Below, piece after piece: positions 16,782-26,295 of a stretch of DNA of 64,000 nt (the stretch's first letter is position 1; each line of letters opens with the position of its first letter). The stretch is from positions 2,741,203 through 2,805,202 of the forward strand of contig NZ_JAGINW010000001.1 in the NCBI RefSeq assembly GCF_017876405.1. The letters run 5' to 3'. The notes beneath the pieces were generated by a model. That model saw only the letters and a list, made by a program, of their open reading frames with translations. It was not told the origin of the DNA and made no database searches. Made by a program: the position numbers and the translations under genes. Source of the DNA: Kibdelosporangium banguiense (GTDB taxonomy: Bacteria; Actinomycetota; Actinomycetes; Mycobacteriales; Pseudonocardiaceae).

Positions 16782-16817
16782 GTGTTCGCCCGGGTTCCAT
16801 CACACCCGGGCGAACAC
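16782..16817. repeat. 14-bp inverted repeat hairpin
   Basis: GTGTTCGCCCGGGT (16782-16795) and ACCCGGGCGAACAC (16804-16817) pair perfectly around an eight-base loop. No T-run follows on either side. It lies four bases from the preceding hairpin, so the two may form a double terminator or a structured RNA. Confidence 0.65.
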
Positions 16818-16841
16818 ACTGGCCGCTACTCCTGCGTGGTG

Positions 16842-16967
16842 GTCGGCACAGCCCCTCGTTGTGCCGGCCAAGGTGTCGCAGCCAGTTGGGGTGAGCCCCG
16901 GCGCCGCGGGGGCATCGCGGCGCCGGGGCCAGGTCCCGACCTGCGCAGGCGCGGTTGGCAGGTCGGG
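16842..16967. repeat. Three further consecutive hairpins
   Basis: GTCGGCACA/TGTGCCGGC (16842-16850 with 16860-16868), a perfect 14-base GC-rich stem (16895-16908 with 16916-16929, seven-base loop), and CCCGACCTGC/GCAGGTCGGG (16935-16944 with 16958-16967). Together with the two hairpins upstream, five stems occupy about 255 bases without a gene. The rest of 16968-17089 shows no gene or motif I can support. Confidence 0.6.
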
Positions 16968-17089
16968 TGGCTCTGGGGAGGTCGAATCCTCACGTGGCTG
17001 TCAAGCCCCGGGGTCAGGTCGCCGTGCAGCGGACATGGTCATGCCCGTGAGACGCACTCAGGGCAGATCTATGCCGCGAAAATGTGCGA

Positions 17090-18100
17090 TCAATCAGGAG
17101 GAGTTGCCGGCAGACCGGCAGTGCGGCCGAGTTCGGCGGCAAACTGCTGGTCATGCAGCCGGCCCGCCTGCGGCGGGGCCAGCTGGGTCTGCAGCGGCAG
17201 GACGGCGAGCATGCCCCGCGCGTCCGATCCGCCATTGCTGCCAGAGGAGAACGTGGGGCAGGGCGCAGCCGGGGCGCCCGGAGCCGTGGGGCTCGGCAGC
17301 GGGCCGGGCCAGTTGTCCGTGGGAGCGGCCTTCTCCGAGGTCCAGCCCGTGGTCCGCGCCGGGACAGCCGTGGTCTCGGCCTGACGCGGCTCAGTAGTCA
17401 CGCGCGGTCGGTCCGTGGCGGTCGGGGCCTGAACGGCTGGCGGCGCAGTCACAGGCGTCACTGCGGGCGCTTGTACGGACGGCGGAGTCTCGGTGCGCTG
17501 CGTGTCGGTCTGGGCGCCGTTGTTCTGGCCCAGGTTGAGCAAGTCGGTCACCGGCTGCAGCACTGACTTGTCGTTCTTGTTGTCGTTGGTGCTGGGCGGC
17601 GGTGTCAGGATCTGCTCGGGAAGCTTGGCGACATCGTCGACGACCTTGGTGACGGTCTTGGTCACCGTGCTCACGGTCTTGGTCACGGTGCCGAGCGTCG
17701 TGGTCACCGTCGTCGTAACTGTCGTGACGGTCTTGGTCACCGTTGTGGTGACGGTCGTGACTGTGTTCGTCACGGTGCTGGTCACTCCGCCGACAAGTCC
17801 ACCGATCAGACCCCCGAGCCCCCCGTTGTTGTCACCGGACCGGGCGCTCTTGGTGTTCTTGGTGTTCTTGTCCTTGGTGGGCTTCGAGTTCGTGGCCGCG
17901 GGCGGCTGCTGCGAGCTGCCGCCGATGTTCAGGTTGAGACCCGGCACATCGAGCGGCAACCGGACATCCGCGGACGCGGTGCCGGCGAACAGCGCACTGA
18001 CCAACCAGGCGCCTGCCGTGAAACCGATGAGGAGTGCCACGCGCACGACAAGGCGACGCAGCATCGTGCCGGCGCCGCGCGCCAGACCCGAGCCGGTCAC
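17090..18100 (-). CDS. Secreted low-complexity TVT-repeat protein
   Basis: About 336-aa extracellular protein. A basic N-terminus and hydrophobic segment (LVVRVALLIGFTAGAWLVSAL) ending in AGTASA form a signal peptide. Next come a Pro/Asn/Lys linker, a Gly-rich GGLIGGLVGG patch and about 60 residues of near-perfect TVTKTVTTVTTT-type repeats, then a long Pro/Thr/Ala-rich stretch. A distinct tail (PCPTFSSGSNGG..., LQTQLAPPQAGRLHDQQ) looks conserved and may be the functional end. I chose GTG 18100; the frame is open to 18148 and ATG 18064 is also possible. The function is unknown; surface stalk or matrix protein is a guess. The DNA repeats make it prone to length variation. Confidence 0.6.
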   Translation of the reverse strand: MTGSGLARGAGTMLRRLVVRVALLIGFTAGAWLVSALFAGTASADVRLPLDVPGLNLNIGGSSQQPPAATNSKPTKDKNTKNTKSARSGDNNGGLGGLIGGLVGGVTSTVTNTVTTVTTTVTKTVTTVTTTVTTTLGTVTKTVSTVTKTVTKVVDDVAKLPEQILTPPPSTNDNKNDKSVLQPVTDLLNLGQNNGAQTDTQRTETPPSVQAPAVTPVTAPPAVQAPTATDRPRVTTEPRQAETTAVPARTTGWTSEKAAPTDNWPGPLPSPTAPGAPAAPCPTFSSGSNGGSDARGMLAVLPLQTQLAPPQAGRLHDQQFAAELGRTAGLPATPPD

Positions 18101-18305
18101 CAAGACCACCACCGTTTCACTGGAACAAGTTCTCGCGACGCCATCCACTCGCGCACCGGCTTCGCAGATTGCACCCTAGCTTCGTAAGCGCCGCCAAGAA
18201 AGGCGGATTGCCTTGTCCGTCCCCCGTATGTCCATTCGGCGATGATCACGGTCCGTCGTATTCACCGAACTGGGTGATCCTTCTAGTGCGACTGGGCGAG
18301 TCCCG

Positions 18306-19454
18306 GTGACTGCCGACAGTGTGTCCTTCGTGGACACTCAACACGCGATGCGGCTCAGCGAGTGGGTCGACAGATGGCGGTCGCGAATCCCCGACCTGCA
18401 CTTGCACGATCCAGACGGGCCGCGCGAATGCCTCGTGCGAGCCGGGCAACTCGTCGTCGAACCGGGCGCGGTCCAACCGGTCTGCGAACAATTGCGCCGC
18501 TGGATCGACCACATTGACCCAAGTGGACGCATCACGTTGCGCTCGGAATTGCGTGACCGCCCAGTCGAAGTCGCCGCGGACGTGGCAAGCCGATGGCCGG
18601 CGGCCCCCAATCATGTGCACATAGGCGGCCCGATCATGCTCGGCACCCCGGTATGGATAGGCGGGCCGCAACCGGACGTGCCCGCCCCAAGACCGCCGAC
18701 ACCACAAACCTGGGACCCGTCAGTCACCGTCGCGGTACTCGACACCGGCCTCGACCCACACCCATGGTTCGCCGGCCGGAAGTGGTTCACAGAATGGGGA
18801 CAGCACCCAGAAGTGCTCGACCACGACGCGGACGGCAACACCGACTGGCAAGCGGGCCACGGAACATTTGTCGCAGGCGTCCTGATCCGCAACGCACCCG
18901 GCGTCACCCTCCGGCACCACCGAGTCCTCTCATCCATGGGAATCACCGACGACACAACCGTCGCGGCGGCCCTGCGCACCATTCGCACCACCGGCAAAAC
19001 CGACATCATCCTGCTCACATCCGGCTGCTACACAGCCGACAACCAATGCCCCCCGATACTCCGGCAAGAGTTCGCCCAGTTCACCGAAACAGTCACCGTG
19101 GCAGCGGCGGGCAACGGCGGCAGCAGCCGCCCCTTCTGGCCCGCGGCCCTCCCCGAAGTCACAGCCGTGGCCGCAACCGACCAGACCGGCACAATCGCCA
19201 CATTCTCCAACCGAGGCCCCTGGGTCAACGCCACAGCCCCAGGCGTCGACATAGTCAGCAGCTTCGTCCGCCGCACCCCAGCCCCCGAAGGCGTAGCCCC
19301 CGGCACCGAAGCCCGCGAATACGGCGCGGCCAAGTGGAGCGGCACCTCCTTCGCGGCCCCGCAAATAGCCGCCGACCTCGCCAAACTCATCCACACAGGC
19401 CACACCCCCGCCGAAGCCCTCGACAGACATTCACTCGGTCAGCCAACATTGTGA
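18306..19454 (+). CDS. Cytoplasmic subtilisin-like (S8) serine protease
   Basis: 382-aa protein with a complete S8 catalytic set: Asp146 (VAVLDTGLD), His185 (GHGTFVAG), oxyanion Asn270 (AAAGN) and Ser348 (SGTSFAAP). An N-terminal 130-residue region is not a signal peptide; it is mostly charged, with no hydrophobic core, so the enzyme is probably intracellular and lacks a classical propeptide. GTG 18306 is the first start in frame. Codon use is strikingly C-rich on the coding strand compared with the downstream sigma and CHAT genes. I link it with those genes because all three are co-oriented and intracellular, with only a hairpin-rich spacer between. It could act as an effector protease or a processing protease in that cassette. 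Confidence 0.85.
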   Translation: MTADSVSFVDTQHAMRLSEWVDRWRSRIPDLHLHDPDGPRECLVRAGQLVVEPGAVQPVCEQLRRWIDHIDPSGRITLRSELRDRPVEVAADVASRWPAAPNHVHIGGPIMLGTPVWIGGPQPDVPAPRPPTPQTWDPSVTVAVLDTGLDPHPWFAGRKWFTEWGQHPEVLDHDADGNTDWQAGHGTFVAGVLIRNAPGVTLRHHRVLSSMGITDDTTVAAALRTIRTTGKTDIILLTSGCYTADNQCPPILRQEFAQFTETVTVAAAGNGGSSRPFWPAALPEVTAVAATDQTGTIATFSNRGPWVNATAPGVDIVSSFVRRTPAPEGVAPGTEAREYGAAKWSGTSFAAPQIAADLAKLIHTGHTPAEALDRHSLGQPTL

Positions 19455-19539
19455 ACGCAATTTGGCAACGACCCCTGGCACGTACAGTCGTCGAAGCGCT
19501 ACTCTATGGATGCTCGCCCCCTCCCCCTCGGCGAGCCAA

Positions 19540-19584
19540 ACGTCCCCGCTCCCCGGGACCCCCAGCCGGGTCGAGCGGGGACGT
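19540..19584 (+). terminator. Hairpin downstream of the subtilase gene
   Basis: ACGTCCCCGCTC (19540-19551) and GAGCGGGGACGT (19573-19584) form a perfect 12-base stem, with an inner CCCGG/CCGGG pairing in the loop. It is 86 bases after the protease stop. No T-run follows, so it may act as a weak or Rho-assisted terminator. Confidence 0.5.
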
Positions 19585-19644
19585 CCTTAGCCCCCTCTGG
19601 TCGGCTCGCTTCGCTCGCCTTTCCAGAGGCGTCCTTAGGACATT

Positions 19645-19783
19645 GGGGGGCCGAGCCCCCCAAGCCCCCCACGGTGTGTGCTCCTACCGAACCAGCGCCG
19701 GTCATTTTTCGTTTGACTAGCATCGGGCGCTGCGCGCCCTCCTTTCAGGCATGAGGCGCGGAGCGCCTCACAACCTTAAGGTT
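19645..19783. repeat. Cluster of four short palindromes
   Basis: GGGGGGC-CGA-GCCCCCC (19645-19661), GGGCGC-TGC-GCGCCC (19725-19739), GAGGCGC-GGA-GCGCCTC (19753-19769) and the palindrome AACCTTAAGGTT (19772-19783). Three of them share a three-base loop. Their density within 140 bases is unlike the rest of the window. Confidence 0.55.
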
Positions 19784-19905
19784 TTGTTTTCGTAGGCTCA
19801 CAGGCTTCAATCGTTTGAGTTGCAGCTTGGGTCGTTCAATTCCCGGGGCCCAGCCAGGCTGGGGCGTCGGCCGAAGGCCTGAAAGGCTCGATTTTATACG
19901 GGGTG

Positions 19906-20008
19906 GAGGCGGCCTTAAGCTTGTCGGCGCGGCAGGCCCCTCATGGCTCTGGCCGAGAACCCCACCTTGATCCTTGGGCCTGCCCTTTAGTCCTGACGTG
20001 GCCGCCTC
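19906..20008. repeat. Nested inverted repeats
   Basis: GAGGCGGCC (19906-19914) pairs with GGCCGCCTC (20000-20008), and inside it GGCAGGCCC (19931-19939) pairs with GGGCCTGCC (19976-19984). Two concentric 9-base arms could fold into one extended stem about 100 bases long. The sequence outside the arms is not repeated elsewhere in the window as far as I can see. Confidence 0.5.
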
Positions 20009-20251
20009 AGGGGTTCCCGTGTCAAATCGAGCCGTCCCAGCCAGCAATGTCAAAGCAAAAATCCAGATAGGGCCCAGCCCTGGACATAGAAGCAAAACCA
20101 AGGCAGGGCGCTCAGCCGCCGATGGCGGAGCAAAGGCCCAGGCAGGGAGGGAAGGGGGCGGTAGGTGGGCACTGCGGGTTACTTTTTGGTGGGGGTTCAC
20201 TCGGGTGGGTGGGATTGGGAGCGGGGTGGGAGGTTCGTCCATCTGAGGGGT

Positions 20252-21103
20252 ATGTCGATTGAACGTGGTGGGGATGTTCTGGGATTGGTCCGGAGTGGGG
20301 ATGAGGGGGCGTGGCGAGAGCTGGTGCGGGTTCATGGGCCTCGGATTTGGGCGGTGGCCAGGGCGCACAGGTTGAATGAGGCTGATGCGGCCGATGTTTT
20401 TCAGACGACGTGGCTCAATCTTGCCGAGCATGTCCACGGGATCCGGGATTCTGAGAAAATTTCGGCTTGGCTGGCGACGGCGGCGAAACGGGAATGTCTG
20501 CGGGTTATCGAGTTGCGCAGGCCGCTGCCGGTGCGGTGGTTGCCCGCGGCCTTCGCGCCTCAACCGGAACAGGTGGTTCTCACCGATGAGCGGGATCGGC
20601 AGCTCTGGGCTGCTTTTCAGGCTTTGCCGGACCGATGTCAACGCCTGCTGAGGGTGTTCGCCTACGCGCCGGACTACACCTATGCCCAGCTCGCCGATGC
20701 CGCGGGAATCGGTGAGAGCAGTGTCGGCTCGATGAAGGGCCGCTGCCTGAAGGCGCTGAAACTCAAGCTGGACCGGCGGGTCTTCGACCAGGTCGACCCG
20801 ATGCCCGAGGTGATCGCGGTCCCGCAGCAGCCGCGTGCCCGGTTCGCGGCCTTCCCGGAGCCGGTCACGCGCAGTGCCGCGCACTCTCTGAAGTTCGGGC
20901 ATGGCGACTGCACGGTCCAAGTGGAGATTGGCGCGGCTCTGCATGGGCTGGTCACGCCGGTGACCGACGTTCAGGTTTGGTGGCCGGATGGCATGGTTTC
21001 GGTGGATGTCGACGAGTACGGCCTGTTCACCGCACGCAAAGTTCCGCCGGGGCCGGTTCGGCTGGTTGTCGACGGGGTTGTGACGGACTGGTTCGTCCGG
21101 TGA
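20252..21103 (+). CDS. ECF-like sigma factor with C-terminal beta-rich domain
   Basis: 283-aa protein. Residues about 10-85 are sigma region 2 (HGPRIWAVARAHRLNEADAA, DVFQTTWLNLAEHV) and about 115-170 are region 4 with an HTH (YTYAQLADAAGIGESSVGSM). Beyond the normal end of an ECF sigma there are roughly 100 extra residues: VEIGAALHGLVTPVTDVQVW, WPDGMVSVDVDEYGLFTA and VPPGPVRLVVDG, which look like a transthyretin/carboxypeptidase-regulatory beta-sandwich. ATG 20252 has GAGGGG just upstream. Its TGA overlaps the GTG of the CHAT gene, so the two are coupled. It probably drives the cassette under a stress. No anti-sigma gene is adjacent, so the C-terminal domain may be the built-in sensor. Confidence 0.82.
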   Translation: MSIERGGDVLGLVRSGDEGAWRELVRVHGPRIWAVARAHRLNEADAADVFQTTWLNLAEHVHGIRDSEKISAWLATAAKRECLRVIELRRPLPVRWLPAAFAPQPEQVVLTDERDRQLWAAFQALPDRCQRLLRVFAYAPDYTYAQLADAAGIGESSVGSMKGRCLKALKLKLDRRVFDQVDPMPEVIAVPQQPRARFAAFPEPVTRSAAHSLKFGHGDCTVQVEIGAALHGLVTPVTDVQVWWPDGMVSVDVDEYGLFTARKVPPGPVRLVVDGVVTDWFVR

Positions 21104-23200
21104 GCCACGCGGAGGCGCTCGCGTCGGTGGAACGCGGTGACTTCGCGCAGGGGTTGCGTCAGGCGCGAGCGGCGTTGGTTCAGTCGCCGCAGGAGGCCGG
21201 ACCGATCCTGCTGACCATCGCGTGGATCGAGCTGGATCGCGGCAATTTCCGGGCCTGCGCCCGTGAGCTGGCCAAGGCCGGCGCGAATGGCGCGTCGGCC
21301 GCGCGGGTGAAGTGTTTGAACGGCCTGAGATTGTGTGCGATCGGCGACTATGAACACGCTGTCACAGAACTTTCCGGGGCGTTGCGGAACCTGCTTGGTG
21401 ACCGGAAGTGGCTGGCGAACGCGTTGGTGGGCAGGGGCATTGCGCGCGGTTATCTGTTCCGGCTGACTGCGGCGGACCGGGATTTCGCGGTCGCGGCGCG
21501 GATTCTGGGTGAGCTTGGGGAGCACGAGCGGGTTGCGGCGTGTGTTCACAACCGTGGTTTTGTAGCGCTGCAGAAGGGCGATCTGCCTCGTGCGCTGGAG
21601 TTGTTCGAGCACGCCGGCAAGGGGTTACGGTTCGGACGGGCGGAGGCGTTGATCGATCATGCCTCGGCGTTGCTCGCGGCCGGGATGACCAGGGATGCGA
21701 GTGCGTTGCTCGAGCAGGCGGAGTCGTTGCTGGCCGGGCGGGGAAGCCGGTTGGCGGAAGCTGTTCTGAATGCTGGATATTGCGCTCTGTATTCAGGTGA
21801 CATTGATTTGGCTGCCTGTGCGGCGAAGCGGGCGCACGAGCTCTTCCGGATGCAGCGGCGCCCGGCGTGGGTGGCCGTGGCGGACGCGTTGGCGCTGCGG
21901 ACCCAGCTGCCGGATGCCGCCGCGGCCCGGCGGGTCGCGGATCGGTGTTTTCGTTGGGGCAGAAGGATCGAAGCAGCCGAACTTTTGCTTGCCGCAGCGA
22001 AAGTGGCGCCGCAGTTGCTTGTGAAGCTTGAAGGGGAGCGGACGGCGAGCACGGCGCGGCTGCGGGCGATCGGCTGGCTCGCGCGTGCGATGCGGAGTGA
22101 GGGGCAGGCGCGGTTTGCGGCCTGCCGTGCGGGAATGCGCGTGGTGACGGAGTACGCAGGCGCCATGGGGGTTGGCGCGCGTGAGCTCGCAGCGGAGTTC
22201 TCAGGCGTGGCGATAGCCCATGCGAAGAGGCCGAGCACAGTGTTCTCCTGGATGGAACGGCAAAGAATCACTGTCCTGCCGCAGGTGAACGTGGGCGACT
22301 TGGTGGCATTGCGAGACGCCGAAGCTCAAGGTGACACCGCTCGTGTGGCGGAGTTGGAAGCACGGATGCGGCGGCTGCCGTCGACCTCCGCGCATGCCGA
22401 CGCCATCGACGAGCTCAGAGAAGCCTTGGGCGACAGGATGCTCATCAGTTTCACGGTCCACAACGGCGAAACCATCGCGTGCACGTTGACCCGATCCCGA
22501 GTTCGGGTGCACCGCCTGGGTTCTGTCGGGACTCCTGGGTTCTCGTGGGAACCGCGGCCGGCGAACGCGGCCGACAACCGAATCCTCAGACCGTTGGGGA
22601 TCGGCGATCGGGAGCTGGTGATTGTGCCCGCCGAGGGAATGTCCGGTTTGGTCTGGGCCGCGTTGCCCTCGTGCGTGGGTAGGCCTGTGTCGGTCGTCCC
22701 GTCTGCCGCGACTTGGCTTCGTGCCGTGCGTTCCAGGAACGGACAGGGAAGGGTCGCGGTGGCGGGTCCAGGCCTGCGGCACGCGGAACGTGAGGTCGCG
22801 GGTCTGGGATACGCGGTCGTTGAGTCGAAAGTGGCCACTGTGCTGGCGGCTGTCGAAGGCGCGGACATCGTGCACATTGCCGCGCACGGCAAGTTCCGCG
22901 CCGACGCGCCGATGTTCTCGTGTCTACGGTTGACCGACGGCCCGTTGTACGGCTACGACCTCGCTCGGCTCAACCGCGCGCCCAGATTGCTTGTGCTGTC
23001 GGCGTGTGAGGTCGCCAAAGCCGAACTCTTCGCGACTGCACTGTTCGACCGGGGTGGGCAAGCCCTGATCGCGAGCTCGATCCCAGTCCCGGACGAACGC
23101 GCCGTCGACCTCATGGCCACCCTGCATCGGCGCCTTGGCCAGGGCGAATCACCTGCGGCGGCACTGGCCGAGGCGCAGGTACGGCATGGCCATCTGGGGT

Positions 23201-23223
<23 letters not shown>
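21100..23223 (+). CDS. TPR-CHAT caspase-like protease
   Basis: 707-aa protein. Residues about 1-330 are helical tetratricopeptide-like repeats (for example EHERVAACVHNRGFVALQKG, LPRALELFEHA, LAEAVLNAGYCALYSGDIDL). Residues about 430-707 form a CHAT domain, a caspase-related cysteine protease fold. The dyad is visible: His596 in VHIAAHGKFR and Cys636 in LVLSACEVAK, both in their usual contexts, so the enzyme is predicted active. GTG 21100 overlaps the sigma stop. There is no signal peptide or membrane segment. In other bacteria TPR-CHAT proteins act in conflict or programmed-death pathways by cleaving partner proteins. Partners here could be the sigma factor or the subtilase (inference). Its 3' end overlaps the convergent aminotransferase gene by 23 bases. 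Confidence 0.87.
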
Positions 23224-24385
<1,162 letters not shown>

Positions 24386-24402
24386 GATGAGTCATCCTCA
24401 CG

Positions 24403-24408
24403 GACAAT
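24403..24408 (+). promoter_or_regulatory. -10 element, leaderless DUF445 mRNA
   Basis: GACAAT (four of six consensus positions) followed by exactly six bases and the GTG start at 24415. No ribosome-binding sequence precedes the GTG, which fits a leaderless transcript. Confidence 0.5.
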
Positions 24409-24414
24409 GGACCC

Positions 24415-25692
24415 GTGGAGCAACTGGGCAGCTCATTGGGCGCCGTGCCCGGCACCGAACAGAAGCAGCGTGCGCTGCGCAAGATGAAGCTGGTCGCGCT
24501 GGGTTTCCTGATCGGCGCGACGATCATCTTCGCGCTGGCCTGGGCGTGGGAGGCCAACGGCGGGCCGTCGTGGGTCGGCTACGTGCGGGCCGCGGCCGAG
24601 GCCGGCATGGTCGGTGCGCTGGCCGACTGGTTCGCGGTGACCGCGCTGTTCCGCTATCCGCTGGGCATCCGGATCCCGCACACCGCGATCATCCCCAACC
24701 GCAAGGACGTGCTCGGTGACAGCCTCGGCGAGTTCGTCGGGGTGAACTTCCTGTCCGAGCAGGTCGTCCGGGACAAACTCGCCAGCGTCGACGTGTCCAG
24801 GCGGCTCGGCGAATGGCTCGCCCAGCACGACAACGCCGAGCGGGTCACGTCCGAACTCGCGACCGTGGTCCGTGGCCTGGTCACCGTGTTGCGCGACGAG
24901 GACGTCCAGGCAGTCGTCGAACAGGCCGTGACCAAGCGGATCGTCGCGGTCCCCTGGGGCCCGCCGATCGGCAAGCTGATGGAACGGGTCCTGGCCGACG
25001 GGACCCACCGCCAGCTCGTGGACCTGCTCTGCGACCGCGCGTACGACTGGGTCAAGGAGAACCACGACAAGTTCGTCGGGATCGTCTCCGAGCGGGCGCC
25101 GTCCTGGTCGCCGAAGTTCGTCGACTCGATCGTCGCCGACCGGCTCTACGGCGAGGTGATGTCGTTCGCCTGGGCGCTGAAGACCGAACCGGAACACCCG
25201 ATGCGCCAGGCCATCGACCGGTTCCTGATCGGCTTCGCCGAGGACATGCAGCACGACCCGGAGATGATGGAGAAGGCCGAACGGGTCAAGCACCAGGTCC
25301 TGGAGCACCGCGAGGTGCAGAACGTGATCGGCTCGGCCTGGACGAACGTCAAACGCCTGCTGCTGGACGCGGCCGAGGACCCGTCGTCGGAGCTGCGCAA
25401 GCGTGTGCGCGAAGGCCTGGTCTCGCTGGGCAAGCGGCTGAGCGGCGAGGACGCGCTGCGCGAGAAGGTGGACGGCTGGGTCTCCGGCGCGGCCGCGTAC
25501 ATCGTGGTCAACTACCGCGACGAGATCACCACCCTGATCACCGACACGATCGACCGCTGGGACGCCAAGGAGACCTCGCGCAAGATCGAACTCCAGGTCG
25601 GCCGCGATCTGCAGTTCATCCGGATCAACGGCACCGTGGTCGGCGCCCTGGCCGGCCTGGCGATCTACACCATCGCGCACCTGTTCACCTGA
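24415..25692 (+). CDS. DUF445 membrane protein
   Basis: 425-aa protein of the DUF445 family (YjiN-like). An N-terminal helix (LVALGFLIGATIIFALAWAW) precedes the family signature EAGMVGALADWFAVTALFRY and PHTAIIPNRKDVLGDSLG. A long helical middle follows, with the repeated KLASVDVSRRLGEWLAQ-type segment, and a second membrane helix closes the protein (TVVGALAGLAIYTIAHLF). Both ends would be in the membrane with the helical body between, possibly as a scaffold. The biochemical function is unknown. GTG 24415 appears leaderless. It is monocistronic by spacing. Confidence 0.85.
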   Translation: MEQLGSSLGAVPGTEQKQRALRKMKLVALGFLIGATIIFALAWAWEANGGPSWVGYVRAAAEAGMVGALADWFAVTALFRYPLGIRIPHTAIIPNRKDVLGDSLGEFVGVNFLSEQVVRDKLASVDVSRRLGEWLAQHDNAERVTSELATVVRGLVTVLRDEDVQAVVEQAVTKRIVAVPWGPPIGKLMERVLADGTHRQLVDLLCDRAYDWVKENHDKFVGIVSERAPSWSPKFVDSIVADRLYGEVMSFAWALKTEPEHPMRQAIDRFLIGFAEDMQHDPEMMEKAERVKHQVLEHREVQNVIGSAWTNVKRLLLDAAEDPSSELRKRVREGLVSLGKRLSGEDALREKVDGWVSGAAAYIVVNYRDEITTLITDTIDRWDAKETSRKIELQVGRDLQFIRINGTVVGALAGLAIYTIAHLFT

Positions 25693-25730
25693 GGAACACT
25701 GTTTGTGCAGCTCAGAGGGTTGTTTTTGGA

Positions 25731-25762
25731 GGTATACACACGATGTATACCTTGTGTGTATA
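25731..25762. promoter_or_regulatory. PadR-type operator
   Basis: Two interlocking inverted repeats: GGTATACA-CACGA-TGTATACC (25731-25751) and TATACACA...TGTGTATA (25733-25740 with 25755-25762). The AT-rich palindromes stand out from the GC-rich background and overlap the -10 of the padR gene, as expected for autorepression. Confidence 0.75.
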
Positions 25763-25764
25763 GT
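25759..25764 (+). promoter_or_regulatory. -10 element, leaderless padR mRNA
   Basis: TATAGT (five of six consensus positions), then six bases to ATG 25771. No Shine-Dalgarno sequence is present. The -10 lies in the right arm of the operator. Confidence 0.72.
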
Positions 25765-25770
25765 GGTGGC

Positions 25771-26295
25771 ATGTCGATCGGGAACACACTGCTTGGCCTG
25801 CTGGAGACGGGGCCCAGACATGGGTACGACCTCAAGCGCGCGTACGACGAGCGCTTCGGGCAGGACCGTCCGTTGCACTACGGGCAGGTGTACTCGACGC
25901 TGTCCCGGTTGCTGAAGAACGGCCTGGTCGAGGAGGGCGGTGTTGAGCCCGGCGACGGGCCGGAGCGCAAGCGCTATGCGATCACCGACGCCGGTGTGTC
26001 CAATCTGGAGGCATGGCTGACCACGCCGGAGGATCCCGCGCTCTACCTGCAGAACACACTGTTCACGAAGGTCGTCCTCGCGCTGCTGTCCGGTCGTGAC
26101 GCGACGGATGTACTTGACCATCAGCGATCCGCGCACCTGCGGGCAATGCGTGAGCTGACCAAGCGCAAGACCGGTGGCGATCTGGCGGATCAGTTGATCT
26201 GCGACCACGCGCTGTTCCACCTTGAGGCGGACCTGCGCTGGCTGGAGCTCACGGCGGCCCGGCTCGACGATCTGCGAAGGCAGGTCGGGCGATGA
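25771..26295 (+). CDS. PadR-family transcriptional regulator
   Basis: 174-aa PadR regulator. The winged helix is residues about 5-75: LGLLETGPRHGYDLKRAYDE, HYGQVYSTLSRLLKNGLVEE and the wing GPERKRYAITDAGV. The C-terminal part (LQNTLFTKVVLALLSGRDA and following) is the Vir_act_alpha_C-type helical dimerisation region. It is leaderless at ATG 25771 and its stop overlaps the ABC ATPase start (ATGA, 26292-26295). PadR proteins next to ABC exporters usually repress them until a toxic compound binds; the palindromic operator upstream supports autoregulation of this three-gene operon. Confidence 0.88.
   Translation: MSIGNTLLGLLETGPRHGYDLKRAYDERFGQDRPLHYGQVYSTLSRLLKNGLVEEGGVEPGDGPERKRYAITDAGVSNLEAWLTTPEDPALYLQNTLFTKVVLALLSGRDATDVLDHQRSAHLRAMRELTKRKTGGDLADQLICDHALFHLEADLRWLELTAARLDDLRRQVGR

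Larger units (their letters stand above)
19455..20251. other. 797-bp noncoding spacer rich in inverted repeats
   Basis: No convincing gene on either strand; the long minus-strand frame from 20944 to 19745 is the antisense of the sigma gene plus low-complexity sequence. The spacer holds at least five hairpins in its first 330 bases and a nested pair of inverted repeats at 19906-20008. It also has mirror-like GC blocks (GCTCGCTTCGCTCG at 19604-19617) and a short direct repeat CGTCCTTAG (19582-19590 and 19631-19639). Base composition changes here from C-rich to G-rich on the plus strand. A dispersed repeat element or structured RNA is likely. The sigma promoter must lie at the right end. Confidence 0.55.

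Noticed and set aside
16977..16992. GAGGTCGAATCCTC, similar to a tRNA T-arm
   Set aside because: The loop is one base short, and no acceptor, D or anticodon stems can be built at tRNA spacing on either strand.
17640..17790. Short direct repeats that could suggest a CRISPR array
   Set aside because: The repeats are in-frame codons for TVTKTV units, 9-24 bases long with no unique spacers, and lie inside a coding sequence.
19604..19617. GCTCGCTTCGCTCG as an attachment-site core
   Set aside because: It is a mirror repeat; I found no second copy, integrase gene or tRNA nearby.
19745..20944. 399-codon minus-strand open frame
   Set aside because: It is antisense to the sigma gene and then runs through the palindrome-rich spacer. 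It is Arg/Pro-rich with no recognisable domain or ribosome site, as expected of a shadow frame in GC-rich DNA.
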